This document shows positions 26,697 to 35,913 of a DNA stretch of 64,000 nucleotides, one piece after another; the stretch's first letter is position 1; each line of letters opens with the position of its first letter. The translations under genes were made by a program, and so were the position numbers. A model generated the notes under the pieces. The model was given only the letters and a program-made list of their open reading frames with translations, did no database searches and was not told the origin of the DNA. This DNA comes from Caenimonas soli (GTDB taxonomy: Bacteria; Pseudomonadota; Gammaproteobacteria; Burkholderiales; Burkholderiaceae_C), in contig NZ_JABJVV010000020.1 of NCBI RefSeq assembly GCF_013155545.1, positions 1 to 64,000 on the forward strand, given 5' to 3'.

Positions 26697-27707
26697 TCAG
26701 GGTCGCGCGATGCCGACCTTGTCGGGCGAGACCTTGGCCTTGCCGGTGTCCTGCATCAGCCAGGCGTTGGCGGCAATGGCGGGCATGGCCGCCGACAAGG
26801 CTGCGTCGCCGGCCACGGGGGCGAACAGGGCGCCGCGGCTGGTGGCGTATTTCTTCAGCGCCTCGCTCTTGGCGATCTGGTCGTTCCAGATCTGCTGTAC
26901 TGTCGCCACGACTTCAGGCGGCACGCCCTTGGGAATGAAGATGCCGAAATAGTTGGTCGGCACGCGCAGGTTGGGCACGAATTTGGTGATGGGCTCGATC
27001 ACGCCGTAGCCTTCCAACTCCAGCGGCTTGTCGCTGACCGCGGCCAATGGGCGGATGCGCTTGCCGCGAATGAAGTCGGCCTGCTCCACGGCCAGCTGCG
27101 TGGTGAGATCGGTTTCGCCGGCGACGGTGGCCACGGCCGCCGGATTGCCGCCGTCATACGTGACGTGCCGGTACTTGACGCCGGTCGCGCGCGAAATCAG
27201 TTCCATCGCGTTGTGACCGCCGGAGGTCACACCGGCGGTGGCCACCTTGATCTCCCCGGGCTTCGCCTTCATCGCGTCCAGCAACTGGTTCATGTTCTGC
27301 CAGGGGGTGGCGGCGTTGACGCCCACCACCGGCACGTTGGCCACGGTGAGGAACAGGTGCCACTCGCGTGCCGGCACGTCCAACATGCCCAAGGTCTGGT
27401 AGGCACCAAGGTCCTGGGCCGCGCCGGCGGCCCAGGTGTAGCCGTCCTTGGGCGCGTCCCACACGCTCTTGGTGCCGATGGAGCCGGAGGCGCCGGGCTG
27501 GTTGACCACCACGATCTTCTGGCCCAGCACTTTCTCCAGTTCTGCCGCCGTCACGCGAGTCACCTGGTCGGTTGAGCCGCCGGCCGCCCACGGCACGATC
27601 AGGTTGATCGGCTTGGTCGGCTTCCATTGCTGGGCTGCCGCGGGCGCGGCCAGGCCCAGGGCCATCACGGCCAGCGACAGGGACTTGATGAAGAAGCGCT
27701 TGTTCAT
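26697..27707 (-). CDS. tctC: Tripartite tricarboxylate transporter receptor, Bug/TctC family
   Basis: The 336-residue product has a signal peptide (FFIKSLSLAVMALGLAAPAAAQ) and the Bug-family fold with INLIVPWAAGGSTDQVTR, VVVNQPGASGSIG and ATAGVTSGGHNAMEL. It binds the transported carboxylate in the periplasm and delivers it to TctAB. Bug receptors are greatly expanded in Burkholderiales. Its promoter region (27708-27798) contains a TTAATT repeat and a short palindrome. Confidence 0.94.
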   Translation of the reverse strand: MNKRFFIKSLSLAVMALGLAAPAAAQQWKPTKPINLIVPWAAGGSTDQVTRVTAAELEKVLGQKIVVVNQPGASGSIGTKSVWDAPKDGYTWAAGAAQDLGAYQTLGMLDVPAREWHLFLTVANVPVVGVNAATPWQNMNQLLDAMKAKPGEIKVATAGVTSGGHNAMELISRATGVKYRHVTYDGGNPAAVATVAGETDLTTQLAVEQADFIRGKRIRPLAAVSDKPLELEGYGVIEPITKFVPNLRVPTNYFGIFIPKGVPPEVVATVQQIWNDQIAKSEALKKYATSRGALFAPVAGDAALSAAMPAIAANAWLMQDTGKAKVSPDKVGIARP

Positions 27708-27724
27708 GCCGGGCCTTTCGCGGG

Positions 27725-27746
27725 TTAATTCCCTAACTGGTTAATT
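27725..27746. promoter_or_regulatory. Possible operator upstream of tctC
   Basis: TTAATT occurs at 27725-27730 and 27741-27746, flanking the palindrome TAAC-TG-GTTA (27734-27743). The AT-rich block is striking in this GC-rich region and lies 18-39 bases before the tctC start. It is a plausible binding site for a regulator of the catabolic cluster, but no regulator gene is adjacent. Confidence 0.4.
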
Positions 27747-27798
27747 GGCAAAACTGTACGGATTGGGTCTGGGGCTGTCAACGATGAATGCCCTAGCC

Positions 27799-28866
27799 TC
27801 ATGCGAGCCAGCGCCCGCGGTGCTCGGCCACGAAATGGTCGTCGGTCAGGTGCGGATAGTCGGTGCGCACTCGGTCGAGTTCGGCGGCCTGGCCGGGGCT
27901 CAATCCTTCGCCCGGGTCCAGGCACCAGATGCCTTCCAGCAGTCCCTGGCGGCGCAGCACTTCGTGGCAACCCGCGATGCAGCCGTGGAAGTCATGCGCC
28001 ACGTCGAACAGGGCGCTGTTGCAGTCGGTGACCTGGCCGTCGAGCGCCAGCAGCTCCGGCGTGATGTTGCCGGTCTCGACGGCGGAATGAATCCGGCCGA
28101 GCAACTCCACCGCCGGCTTGGTCCACACGCTCCAGTGCCCCAGCAAGCCGCCCTTGATCCGCACGGCAACCAGCCGGCCGTCGCGCATGAACGTGAAGGG
28201 CGCCAGCAGGTCCAGCACGATATGGTCGTCGTTGCCGGTGTAGAGCGTGACGCGTTCCTCGGCCCTCGCCGCGACGACGCCGCGGATCACGTCCAGCGTG
28301 CGATAGCGGTTGAAGGGCGCCATCTTGATGGCGACCACGTTGTCGATCTCGGCGAAGCGGCGCCAGAAGCCGATTGGCAGATGGATGCCGCCCACTGCGG
28401 GCTGAAGGTAGAAGCCCACCAGCGGCATGACTTCGGCGACGGCGCAGCAGTGCGCCACCAGTTCGTCCTCGTTCGCGCCCTTCATCGCCGCCAGGCTCAG
28501 CAGCCCGGCGTGGTAGCCGAGGCCGCGCGCAAGCTCCGCCTCGCGCACCGCCTGCTGCGTGCGGCCGGCCAGGCCGGCGATCATGAACAAGGGCCTGGCC
28601 CCGCCCAACGGCTCCCAGTCGCGCGCCGTCTGCATCGCCAGTTCCAGCACGGGCTGGTAAAGGCCCACTTCGCGGATCGCGAACTGCGTCGAATGCACGC
28701 CCACCGCCACGCCGCCGGCACCGGCATCCAGGTAGTAGCGCGTCATGGCGCGCTGGCGCCTTGCATCGAGCTGGCGCTTCGCATCCAGCGCCAGCAGGTG
28801 CGCCGGGATGACCGCTCCCCGGCGCAGCACGGCCAGCGAATCGGCGGGAATGTCGGACCAGTGCAT
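27799..28866 (-). CDS. DapA-like (dihydrodipicolinate synthase family) aldolase/lyase
   Basis: The 355-residue product is a class I aldolase-type TIM barrel. VVAIKMAPFNR contains the Schiff-base Lys. Other family segments are AVIPAHLLALDAKRQLD and GAGGVAVGVHSTQFA, the latter corresponding to the GGTTGE region of DapA but with the motif changed. Members of this divergent group act on keto-deoxy sugar acids or related compounds rather than in lysine synthesis. It starts 12 bases after the upstream epimerase gene, so both are probably one transcript with the tct genes beyond. Confidence 0.75.
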   Translation of the reverse strand: MHWSDIPADSLAVLRRGAVIPAHLLALDAKRQLDARRQRAMTRYYLDAGAGGVAVGVHSTQFAIREVGLYQPVLELAMQTARDWEPLGGARPLFMIAGLAGRTQQAVREAELARGLGYHAGLLSLAAMKGANEDELVAHCCAVAEVMPLVGFYLQPAVGGIHLPIGFWRRFAEIDNVVAIKMAPFNRYRTLDVIRGVVAARAEERVTLYTGNDDHIVLDLLAPFTFMRDGRLVAVRIKGGLLGHWSVWTKPAVELLGRIHSAVETGNITPELLALDGQVTDCNSALFDVAHDFHGCIAGCHEVLRRQGLLEGIWCLDPGEGLSPGQAAELDRVRTDYPHLTDDHFVAEHRGRWLA

Positions 28867-28878
28867 AGGTGCTTGCCC

Positions 28879-29901
28879 TCAGTATTTGCCGTCGCGCGCT
28901 TCGTAGTGCGTCGGCTTGCCCAGCGTTTCGCCGCCGCGCCGGACCCAGTCGGCGGTCCAGTCCAGCATGCGGTCCAGGCCAACCTGCGGCGGGCCGAACA
29001 GCTCGAAAGCCCGCGTGCAATCCACCAGCCAGGCCGTCGGCGCTTCCTGGCCCGTGAGCACGGGGGCGATGCCAAGGCGTTGCCCCAGGGCCTGCGCCGC
29101 GTCGCGGATGCTGATCTTGGGCCCGCTGATGTTCAGCGGCGAAGTGGGCGTATCGCAAGCGCCAAGCGAGCGCAGCGCCCAGTCGTTGGCCTCGCCCTGC
29201 CAGATGATGTTGGCGTGGCCCATCGCCAGGTCGATAGGCTCGCGCCGCAATACCTTCTGCGCCACGTCGTGCAGCACGCCGTAGCGCATGTCGATGGCAT
29301 ACGACAGGCGCAGCAGCCGGCCCGGCGTCTGGAACTGGTGCGAGAAATGCTGGAACATGCGCTCGCGCGCCACGCAGGAATTCGCGTATTCGCCCGAAGG
29401 CGCGGTGGGCGGCATGTCCTCGGTCGCGCCGTTGCCCGCGGTGCCGACGAAGGGATAGACGCAGGCCGTCGAGAAGGCCACGATGCGCGAGCGAGGGAAG
29501 CGCTCGGCCACCAGCGCCGGCACATGGGCGTTCATCGCCCAGGTCAGCCATTCGCTGCCGGTCGAGCCGAACTTGCGGCCGGCCATGTAGACGATGTTGG
29601 GCACGTCGGGCAGGCTGGCCAGCGCCTCGCGCGACAGCAGGTCCGCCTCCAGGCATTCGACGCCCTGCGCTTCCAGCTCGCCGCGCAGGCCCGGCTGCGA
29701 GAAGCGCGCCACGCCGATCACCCGCCGCTGCGGCACCGCGCGCTTGGCCATGCGCGCCAGCGTGGGTCCCATCTTGCCGCCCACGCCCAGCACCATGATG
29801 TCGCCGGGCGCCCGCTCCAGGTCCGCCAGGAGGCCCGGCGAAGGGCGGCTCATCACCTCTTCCAGTTCGTGGACATCCGCGAATCGTTCGGGCAGGGTCA
29901 T
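28879..29901 (-). CDS. NAD-dependent epimerase/dehydratase
   Basis: The 340-residue product has the extended SDR Rossmann motif shifted inward (IMVLGVGGKMGPTLARMAKR), then FSTACVYPFVG and GEYANSCVARERMFQ, where the usual YxxxK is replaced by YANSCVARE. So the catalytic Tyr is kept but the canonical Lys position is not obvious. It probably reduces or epimerises a nucleotide-free sugar or sugar acid, as first gene of the cluster. The unusual active site makes the reaction uncertain. Confidence 0.75.
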   Translation of the reverse strand: MTLPERFADVHELEEVMSRPSPGLLADLERAPGDIMVLGVGGKMGPTLARMAKRAVPQRRVIGVARFSQPGLRGELEAQGVECLEADLLSREALASLPDVPNIVYMAGRKFGSTGSEWLTWAMNAHVPALVAERFPRSRIVAFSTACVYPFVGTAGNGATEDMPPTAPSGEYANSCVARERMFQHFSHQFQTPGRLLRLSYAIDMRYGVLHDVAQKVLRREPIDLAMGHANIIWQGEANDWALRSLGACDTPTSPLNISGPKISIRDAAQALGQRLGIAPVLTGQEAPTAWLVDCTRAFELFGPPQVGLDRMLDWTADWVRRGGETLGKPTHYEARDGKY

Positions 29902-30005
29902 GAACTCTCCGGTGTGAGCGGATGACTTTAACCAGACGGTGAATTCGCCTCAATGCGGGCAACCCGTAAAACAAAACGGTTTCCTTTGCTGGCGCGGCTC
30001 CTACG

Positions 30006-32723
30006 ATGAATGCGGTCGCGTCCGACCCGGCCGGGGCCCGCGCGGCCCTAAGGTCGGGTATGGCCCGTGACCGCGACCGACACCCACCCGACCTTCCTAT
30101 CGGCCCCTCCGACGGTTTTGTCCATGTGCGGGGGGCACGCGAACACAATCTCAAGGACGTGGACGTCGACATCCCGCGCGATACGCTGGTGGTGTTCACC
30201 GGTGTCTCGGGCTCCGGCAAGTCGTCGCTCGCCTTCGGCACGCTGTATGCGGAGGCCCAGCGCCGCTACCTCGAATCGGTCTCGCCCTATGCGCGGCGGC
30301 TGATCGACCAGGCGGGCGTTCCCGACGTCGATTCGATCGAAGGCCTGCCGCCGGCAGTGGCACTGCAGCAGCAGCGCGGCACGCCCAGCGCGCGGTCCTC
30401 GGTCGGCAGCGTGACCACCATCTCCAGCCTGCTGCGCATGCTGTACTCGCGCGCCGGCAGCTACCCGGCCCGGCAGCCGATGCTGTACGCCGAGGACTTC
30501 TCGCCCAATACCCCGCAAGGCGCCTGCCCGCGCTGCCATGGCCTGGGGCGCGTCTACGAGGTCACCGAGAAAAACATGGTGCCCGACGATTCGCTGTCCG
30601 TCCGCGACCGCGCCATCGCGTCCTGGCCGCCCGCCTGGCATGGGCAGAACCTGCGCGACATCCTGGTGACCCTGGGCTATGACGTGGACAAGCCCTGGCG
30701 CGAATTGCCGAAGAAAGACCGCGACTGGATCCTCTTCACCGACGAGACACCGACGGTGCCGGTCTATGCCGGCTTCACACCCAAGGAGACGCGGGCGGCA
30801 CTGCGCAGCAAGATGGAGCCCAGCTACATGGGTACCTTCACCGGTGCGCGCAACTACGTGATGAACACCTTCGCCACCACCCAGAGCGCCTTGATGAAAA
30901 AGCGGGTCTCGCGTTTCATGTCGGCCAGCATCTGCCCGCAGTGCCAGGGCAAGCGCTTGAAGCGCGAGGCGCTGGCCGTCACCTTCGCCGGCCTGGACAT
31001 CGGCGAGATGTCGCAGCTGCCGCTGTCGCAGCTGGCCGGCGTGCTGCGGCCTGCCGCGCAGGGCAAGCTCGCCGCCGACAGCCACGACCACGCCGTACTC
31101 AGCCGCGAGGCGGCGCGCAAGGCCGTGCAGGAGCGCGTGGCGCACGGAGGCGCGGCGCACCAGGGCGCGCCGGACGTGCGGCGCACACCCAATCTCTCCG
31201 AAGAAAAACTCATCGCCGCCCAGCGCCTGGCGCGCGACCTGCTGGCGCGCGTCGCCACGCTGGAGCAACTGGGCCTGGGCTACCTGTCGCTGGAGCGCAG
31301 CACGCCGACGCTGTCGCCCGGCGAGTTGCAGCGGCTGCGGCTGGCGACCCAGTTGGGCTCGCACCTGTTCGGGGTGGTGTACGTGCTGGACGAACCATCG
31401 GCCGGCCTGCACCCGGCCGACGGCGAGGCGTTGCTCTCGGCGCTGCATCGCCTCAAGGCTTCGGGCAACACCCTGTTCGTGGTCGAGCACGATCTGTCGA
31501 TCATGCGCAGCGCGGACTGGCTGGTGGACGTGGGCCCCGATGCGGGCGAGAAGGGCGGCCGCGTCCTCTTCAGCGGGCCACCGCATGGATTGGCCGAGGT
31601 GGAGGAATCGAGGACGCGCGCCCATTTGTTCGGCCACGCCCGGACTGAAGCGCGCGCCCTGCGCACGCCGGGAAAATGGCTGCGGCTGCAGGGCGTGGCC
31701 CGCAACAACCTGCGCGGGGTCGATGTTGCCTTTCCCTTGGGCTGCTTCACCGTGGTCACCGGTGTCTCGGGCTCGGGCAAGTCCAGCTTGGTGAGCCAGG
31801 CCTTGCTGGACCTGGTGTCGGAACACCTCGGCACGCCGCTCGCGGCCGCGCAGGACGACGAGCCCGAAAGCCTGGACAGCGCGGACCGTGGCGCACCCAC
31901 CGGCGGGCGCATCGCCGGGGGCGCGCAGGCCATCCGCCGGCTGGTCCAGGTCGACCAGAAACCGATCGGCCGCACGCCGCGTTCCAACCTCGCCACCTAC
32001 ACCGGCCTGTTCGATGCCGTGCGCAAACTGTTCGCGGCCACGCCGGCGGCCCGGCGCCGCCGCTATGACGCGGGCCGCTTCTCCTTCAACGTGGCCAAGG
32101 GCCGCTGCGGCACCTGCGAGGGCGAAGGCTTCGTCTCGGTCGAGTTGCTCTTCATGCCCAGCGTCTACGCGCCTTGTCCCGAATGCCACGGCGCGCGCTA
32201 CAACGCCCAGACGCTGGAGGTCCTCTGGCAAGGCAAGAACATCGCCCAGGTGCTGGGCATGACGGTGGACGAGGCCGCCGCTTTCTTCGCAGAGGAGGCG
32301 CAGGTCGGGCGGCCCCTGAGCGTGCTGCAGGACATCGGCCTGGGTTACCTGCGGCTCGGGCAGCCGGCCACCGAGCTGTCCGGCGGCGAAGCCCAGCGCA
32401 TCAAGCTCGCCACCGAATTGCAGCGGGCCCAGCGCGGCGACGCGCTCTACGTGCTGGACGAACCGACCACCGGCCTGCATGCCTGCGACGTGGACCGGCT
32501 GATGCTGCAACTGGATGGCCTGGTCGCTGCGGGCAACACCCTGATCGTGGTCGAGCACGAGATGCGTGTCGCCGCGCAGGCGGACTGGGTGATCGACATC
32601 GGGCCCGGAGCCGGCGACGAGGGTGGTCGCGTTGTCGCCGAGGGCACGCCGCAACAGGTCGCGGCCGTGAAGGCCAGCCGCACGGCACCGTATCTGGCCG
32701 CGTGCCTGGCCGGCTCGCGCTAG
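30006..32723 (+). CDS. UvrA-like ABC ATPase, class II type
   Basis: The 905-residue product has two ABC ATPase modules, each with VFTGVSGSGKSSLA/VVTGVSGSGKSSLV Walker A. Zinc-binding CxxC pairs are seen at CPRCHGLG, CPQCQGKR and CGTCEGEG...CPECHG, and Walker B segments at VLDEPSAGLH and VLDEPTTGLH. The signature reads SGGEAQRIKLA in the second half but SPGELQRLRLA in the first. It appears to lack the full UvrB-binding insertion, which suggests UvrA2/DrrC-type proteins involved in tolerance to DNA-binding drugs rather than the housekeeping UvrA. Start could also be ATG 30060. Confidence 0.85.
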   Translation: MNAVASDPAGARAALRSGMARDRDRHPPDLPIGPSDGFVHVRGAREHNLKDVDVDIPRDTLVVFTGVSGSGKSSLAFGTLYAEAQRRYLESVSPYARRLIDQAGVPDVDSIEGLPPAVALQQQRGTPSARSSVGSVTTISSLLRMLYSRAGSYPARQPMLYAEDFSPNTPQGACPRCHGLGRVYEVTEKNMVPDDSLSVRDRAIASWPPAWHGQNLRDILVTLGYDVDKPWRELPKKDRDWILFTDETPTVPVYAGFTPKETRAALRSKMEPSYMGTFTGARNYVMNTFATTQSALMKKRVSRFMSASICPQCQGKRLKREALAVTFAGLDIGEMSQLPLSQLAGVLRPAAQGKLAADSHDHAVLSREAARKAVQERVAHGGAAHQGAPDVRRTPNLSEEKLIAAQRLARDLLARVATLEQLGLGYLSLERSTPTLSPGELQRLRLATQLGSHLFGVVYVLDEPSAGLHPADGEALLSALHRLKASGNTLFVVEHDLSIMRSADWLVDVGPDAGEKGGRVLFSGPPHGLAEVEESRTRAHLFGHARTEARALRTPGKWLRLQGVARNNLRGVDVAFPLGCFTVVTGVSGSGKSSLVSQALLDLVSEHLGTPLAAAQDDEPESLDSADRGAPTGGRIAGGAQAIRRLVQVDQKPIGRTPRSNLATYTGLFDAVRKLFAATPAARRRRYDAGRFSFNVAKGRCGTCEGEGFVSVELLFMPSVYAPCPECHGARYNAQTLEVLWQGKNIAQVLGMTVDEAAAFFAEEAQVGRPLSVLQDIGLGYLRLGQPATELSGGEAQRIKLATELQRAQRGDALYVLDEPTTGLHACDVDRLMLQLDGLVAAGNTLIVVEHEMRVAAQADWVIDIGPGAGDEGGRVVAEGTPQQVAAVKASRTAPYLAACLAGSR

Positions 32724-33274
32724 TCCCGCTCCAGCGGTTCCGCGCGGCGCCGCCGCATCAGGTAAACGGCCGCAGCGGCCACGGCCGACACCACCAGCGC
32801 CTTCCTCACGAATCCCGCCCGGTTGTGGCGCCACTCGGCGCGCCCGCCCATCTCGGCAAAGAGGTTGGGGATGTGCCCATGCGCCAGGTCCGACAGCAGG
32901 CCTTCGCCCACGTTGACGCGATCGGCGGCCAGCAGGATCAGCCAATGCCGCATGTCGTTCTCGCTGAACCTGAAGGCCAGCTCGCGCATCTTGCCCGACA
33001 CGCCCGAAGGCGGCGTGCTGGTGCCGAAAATTGGCGTGATGCCGGGCCGCTCGTTGGAATGCAGCACCCTGACATGCTGCGGCTGCGCGGAGGGCTTGTC
33101 CCAATGCACGTTCGCCAGCCGGGGCGGTGTGCGTTCCTTGGGTATGGCCGGCCGGTTCACCGGGTCCAGATCGGCGCCCCAGCCGTGCACGTCCGGGTGG
33201 TGAGAGAACTGCCGGCTCAGCGGGTCGGTGTTCTCGGTGTAGATCGGCGTCTTGTCGATGGCGGTGCTAGACAT
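32720..33274 (-). CDS. Membrane-anchored protein of unknown function
   Basis: The 184-residue product is mostly soluble, with motifs PVNRPAIPKERTPPRLANVHW and ERPGITPIFGTSTPPSGVSGKMRELAFRFSENDMRHWLILLAADRVN. One C-terminal membrane segment (ALVVSAVAAAAVYLMRRRR) has a basic tail, so it is probably tail-anchored in the inner membrane facing the cytoplasm. I do not recognise the family. Its stop overlaps the convergent uvrA-like stop (CTAG), and it lies downstream of the alcohol dehydrogenase gene on the same strand. Confidence 0.7.
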   Translation of the reverse strand: MSSTAIDKTPIYTENTDPLSRQFSHHPDVHGWGADLDPVNRPAIPKERTPPRLANVHWDKPSAQPQHVRVLHSNERPGITPIFGTSTPPSGVSGKMRELAFRFSENDMRHWLILLAADRVNVGEGLLSDLAHGHIPNLFAEMGGRAEWRHNRAGFVRKALVVSAVAAAAVYLMRRRRAEPLERD

Positions 33275-33296
33275 GGCGATTCCTTGATTGCTGGGG

Positions 33297-34448
33297 CTAG
33301 TGCACGGATGGCGGGACCAGCACCGGCTTGATGCAGTTGTCCAGCTTGCTGGAGAAGATGTGATACGCGTCCGAGATGTCTTCCAGGCCGAAGCGGTGCG
33401 TGATCACTTCGCTGGGCTTGATGCGCCCCGCCTGGATGTGCTCTATCAATCTCGGCAGGTGGCGCTTGACGCTGGCCTGGTTCATGCGCAGCGTCAGGCC
33501 CTTGTTGATGGCGGTCCCGATAGGCACGGCATTGAAGGTCGGCCCATAGACGCCGACGATGGAAACGGTGCCACCCTTGCGCACCGAGTTGATGCACCAG
33601 TGCAGCGCCGTGGCCGCGCCGGCCTGCAACTTGAGCTTCAGGCCCGTCAGCGACTGGGCGAAACTGCCCGCCGCCTCGCAACCCACGGCATCGATGCAGA
33701 CATCGGCGCCCAACCAATCCGTCATCTTCTTGATGTGCATGGCCATGTCCTGAACTTCCTTGAAATTGATGACTTCGCACTGGGCGAAACGCCTCACGAA
33801 TTCCAGCCGGTACTCCAGGTGGTCCACCACGATGACGCGGCCGGCGCCCATCAGCCAGGCCGACTTTGCGGCAAAGATTCCCACCGGCCCGGCGCCGAAC
33901 ACCACGACCGTGTCGCCTTCCTCGATGCCGCCCATCTCAGCGGCCTGATAGCCCGTCGGGAACGCGTCGGTCAGCAGCACGGCGTCGTCCAGTTCGAGAT
34001 CGCCGGGGATGACAGTTGGCCCGATGTCCGCCATCGGTACCCGCACGTACTCGGCCTGGCCTCCGTCGTAGCCGCCGGCAGTGTGGGAGTAACCGTAGAT
34101 GCCGCCCACGGCTGTGGCACTCGGGTTGGTGTTGTGGCAGTTGCTGTACAGCTCTTTCTGGCAGAAGTAGCAGGAGCCGCAGAAGATGTTGAAGGGCACC
34201 AGCACCTGATCGCCGCGCTTCAGGTTCTGTACCGAGGAGCCCACCTCCTCAACGATCCCCGTGAACTCGTGGCCAAAGGTCATGCCAACCCGGGTGTCGG
34301 GCACCATGCCATGGTAGAGATGAAGGTCCGAGCCGCAGATGCATGAGCGCGTCACGCGCACGATGGCGTCGTTGGGATGCTCGATCTCCGGTTCTTCCTT
34401 GTACCCCGCGCGCACGCGATAGGGCCCGCGGTAATTCATTGCCAGCAT
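33297..34448 (-). CDS. Zinc-dependent alcohol dehydrogenase (formaldehyde dehydrogenase-like)
   Basis: The 383-residue product has the GroES-like zinc domain: CICGSDLHLYHG with catalytic Cys, GHEFTGIVEEVG, and the structural-zinc cluster CGSCYFCQKELYSNC. The NAD-binding GAGPVGIFAAKSAWLMGAGRVIVVD follows. It resembles glutathione-independent formaldehyde dehydrogenases and related threonine-type ADHs; the substrate is not certain. ATG 34448 is chosen because AAAGGA lies nine bases before it. It is divergent from arginase. Confidence 0.87.
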   Translation of the reverse strand: MLAMNYRGPYRVRAGYKEEPEIEHPNDAIVRVTRSCICGSDLHLYHGMVPDTRVGMTFGHEFTGIVEEVGSSVQNLKRGDQVLVPFNIFCGSCYFCQKELYSNCHNTNPSATAVGGIYGYSHTAGGYDGGQAEYVRVPMADIGPTVIPGDLELDDAVLLTDAFPTGYQAAEMGGIEEGDTVVVFGAGPVGIFAAKSAWLMGAGRVIVVDHLEYRLEFVRRFAQCEVINFKEVQDMAMHIKKMTDWLGADVCIDAVGCEAAGSFAQSLTGLKLKLQAGAATALHWCINSVRKGGTVSIVGVYGPTFNAVPIGTAINKGLTLRMNQASVKRHLPRLIEHIQAGRIKPSEVITHRFGLEDISDAYHIFSSKLDNCIKPVLVPPSVH

Positions 34449-34548
34449 CTGCCTGTCCTTTCTGATGGGTGATCCGGGCAACGGGGCAAGGCGCGTTCCC
34501 GGACGGCAGGGCTGCAAAAATTCCGGCATCTCCCTCACAATGCGCCGT

Positions 34549-35457
34549 ATGAAAACCGTTTCGCTCATCGGCGCGCCCACCGACGTCGGCGCCAGCGTCC
34601 GGGGCGCCGGCATGGGCCCGGATGCCCTGCGGGTGGCCGGGCTGTTCGAAGCCCTGCGGGCGCACAAGCTCAACGTGATCGATCACGGCAACCTGGCGGG
34701 CCCGCCCACGCCCTGGACCGAGCCCAAGGCTGGCGTGCGCCACCTGGACGAGGTGGTGGCCTGGAACCGCTCGGTCTTCGATCGCGTGGCGGCCGTGCTG
34801 GCCGCCGGCCAGACGCCGCTGGTGATGGGCGGCGACCATTGCCTGGCCATCGGCTCGATCAGCGCGGTGGCCCGCCATTGCCGCTATTCGCGCAAGCACC
34901 TGCGCGTGATCTGGCTGGATGCGCACACCGACGTGAACACCGACGCGATCAGCCCCTCGGGCAATGTGCATGGAATGCCGGTGTCCTGCCTGCTGGGCCA
35001 CGGCCCCAAGGCGCTGGTGGGCTGGAGCGGCGAGCCCGCCGCGCTCGCGCCCGAGGACATCGACTTCATCGGCATCCGCAGCGTCGACGCCGACGAAAAA
35101 GAAATGATCCGCAAGCTAGGGCTGCAGGTCTTCGACATGCGCCATATCGACGAGCATGGGATGCGCAACACCATGATCGAGGCGCTGCACGACATCGACG
35201 AGAACACCCACCTGCATGTCAGCTTCGACCTGGATTGCCTGGACCCCGCGGATGCGCCGGGCGTGGGCACCGGCGTGCGCGGCGGCCCGACCTACCGCGA
35301 GATGCAGCTGTGCATGGAAATGATCGCCGACACGGGCCGGATGGCCTCGCTCGACGTGGTGGAGATCAACCCGGCGCTCGACGTGCGCAACCGCACGGCC
35401 GAACTGGCCGTGGAATTCATCCAGAGCCTGTTCGGCGCGTCAACGCTGGCCCGCTAG
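34549..35457 (+). CDS. rocF: Arginase
   Basis: The 302-residue product belongs to the ureohydrolase family with all manganese-binding motifs: GGDHC, WLDAHTDVN and SFDLDCLDP, plus the substrate motif SPSGNVHGMP. The SGNVHGM sequence favours arginase over agmatinase. It converts arginine to ornithine and urea. The start is taken at ATG 34549; an ATG three codons upstream (34540) is equally possible. It is convergent with the acidic protein gene, overlapping by four bases. Confidence 0.9.
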   Translation: MKTVSLIGAPTDVGASVRGAGMGPDALRVAGLFEALRAHKLNVIDHGNLAGPPTPWTEPKAGVRHLDEVVAWNRSVFDRVAAVLAAGQTPLVMGGDHCLAIGSISAVARHCRYSRKHLRVIWLDAHTDVNTDAISPSGNVHGMPVSCLLGHGPKALVGWSGEPAALAPEDIDFIGIRSVDADEKEMIRKLGLQVFDMRHIDEHGMRNTMIEALHDIDENTHLHVSFDLDCLDPADAPGVGTGVRGGPTYREMQLCMEMIADTGRMASLDVVEINPALDVRNRTAELAVEFIQSLFGASTLAR

Positions 35458-35774
35458 CCTTCCTCGTCGTCGCCCGGCTCGCTGGCATCCAGGTCGGTGA
35501 ACTCCTGGGCGTCGGGATCGTCCTCGGAAAAACCTCCGCCGTCGCCCAGCCGCACTACGCGATCCGGCAGGATGTCGGCGCCTTCCCGGGCTTCCCCCGG
35601 GGTGACGGAGCCGCGCTCGCCGGTGCCGGATGCGTCGCTGTCGCCGTAGGCTTCGTTGGTTCCAAGGGCGTCGCTGCCGGTGTCTGAGCTGTCGCTCGGG
35701 CCCAGCAGTTCGGCATCGCGACCGCTGGGTTGTACCGGTGCTACGTCGGCGCCGTAAATGCTGCTGTAAGCCAT
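35454..35774 (-). CDS. Small acidic, probably disordered protein
   Basis: The 106-residue product (MAYSSIYGADVAPVQ...) is rich in Asp, Glu, Gly and Ser and ends DLDASEPGDDEEG, with almost no hydrophobic core, so it is probably intrinsically disordered. AAGGAG in front of ATG 35774 supports translation. It lies divergent from the chemotaxis-like signalling genes with 139 bases between starts. The function is unknown. Confidence 0.65.
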   Translation of the reverse strand: MAYSSIYGADVAPVQPSGRDAELLGPSDSSDTGSDALGTNEAYGDSDASGTGERGSVTPGEAREGADILPDRVVRLGDGGGFSEDDPDAQEFTDLDASEPGDDEEG

Positions 35775-35913
35775 ATCGTTTCTCCTTGAGAAGATACGTT
35801 GCAGTGTGGTTGCACGACGGCAATCCGGAGGTCGGAGCACGCAATACTGTGCTGTCGGACTAGGGCTACGCCACTCGGCTTTGGCCGGGTCCGCCGTTTG
35901 CCCGCTGCCTGGA

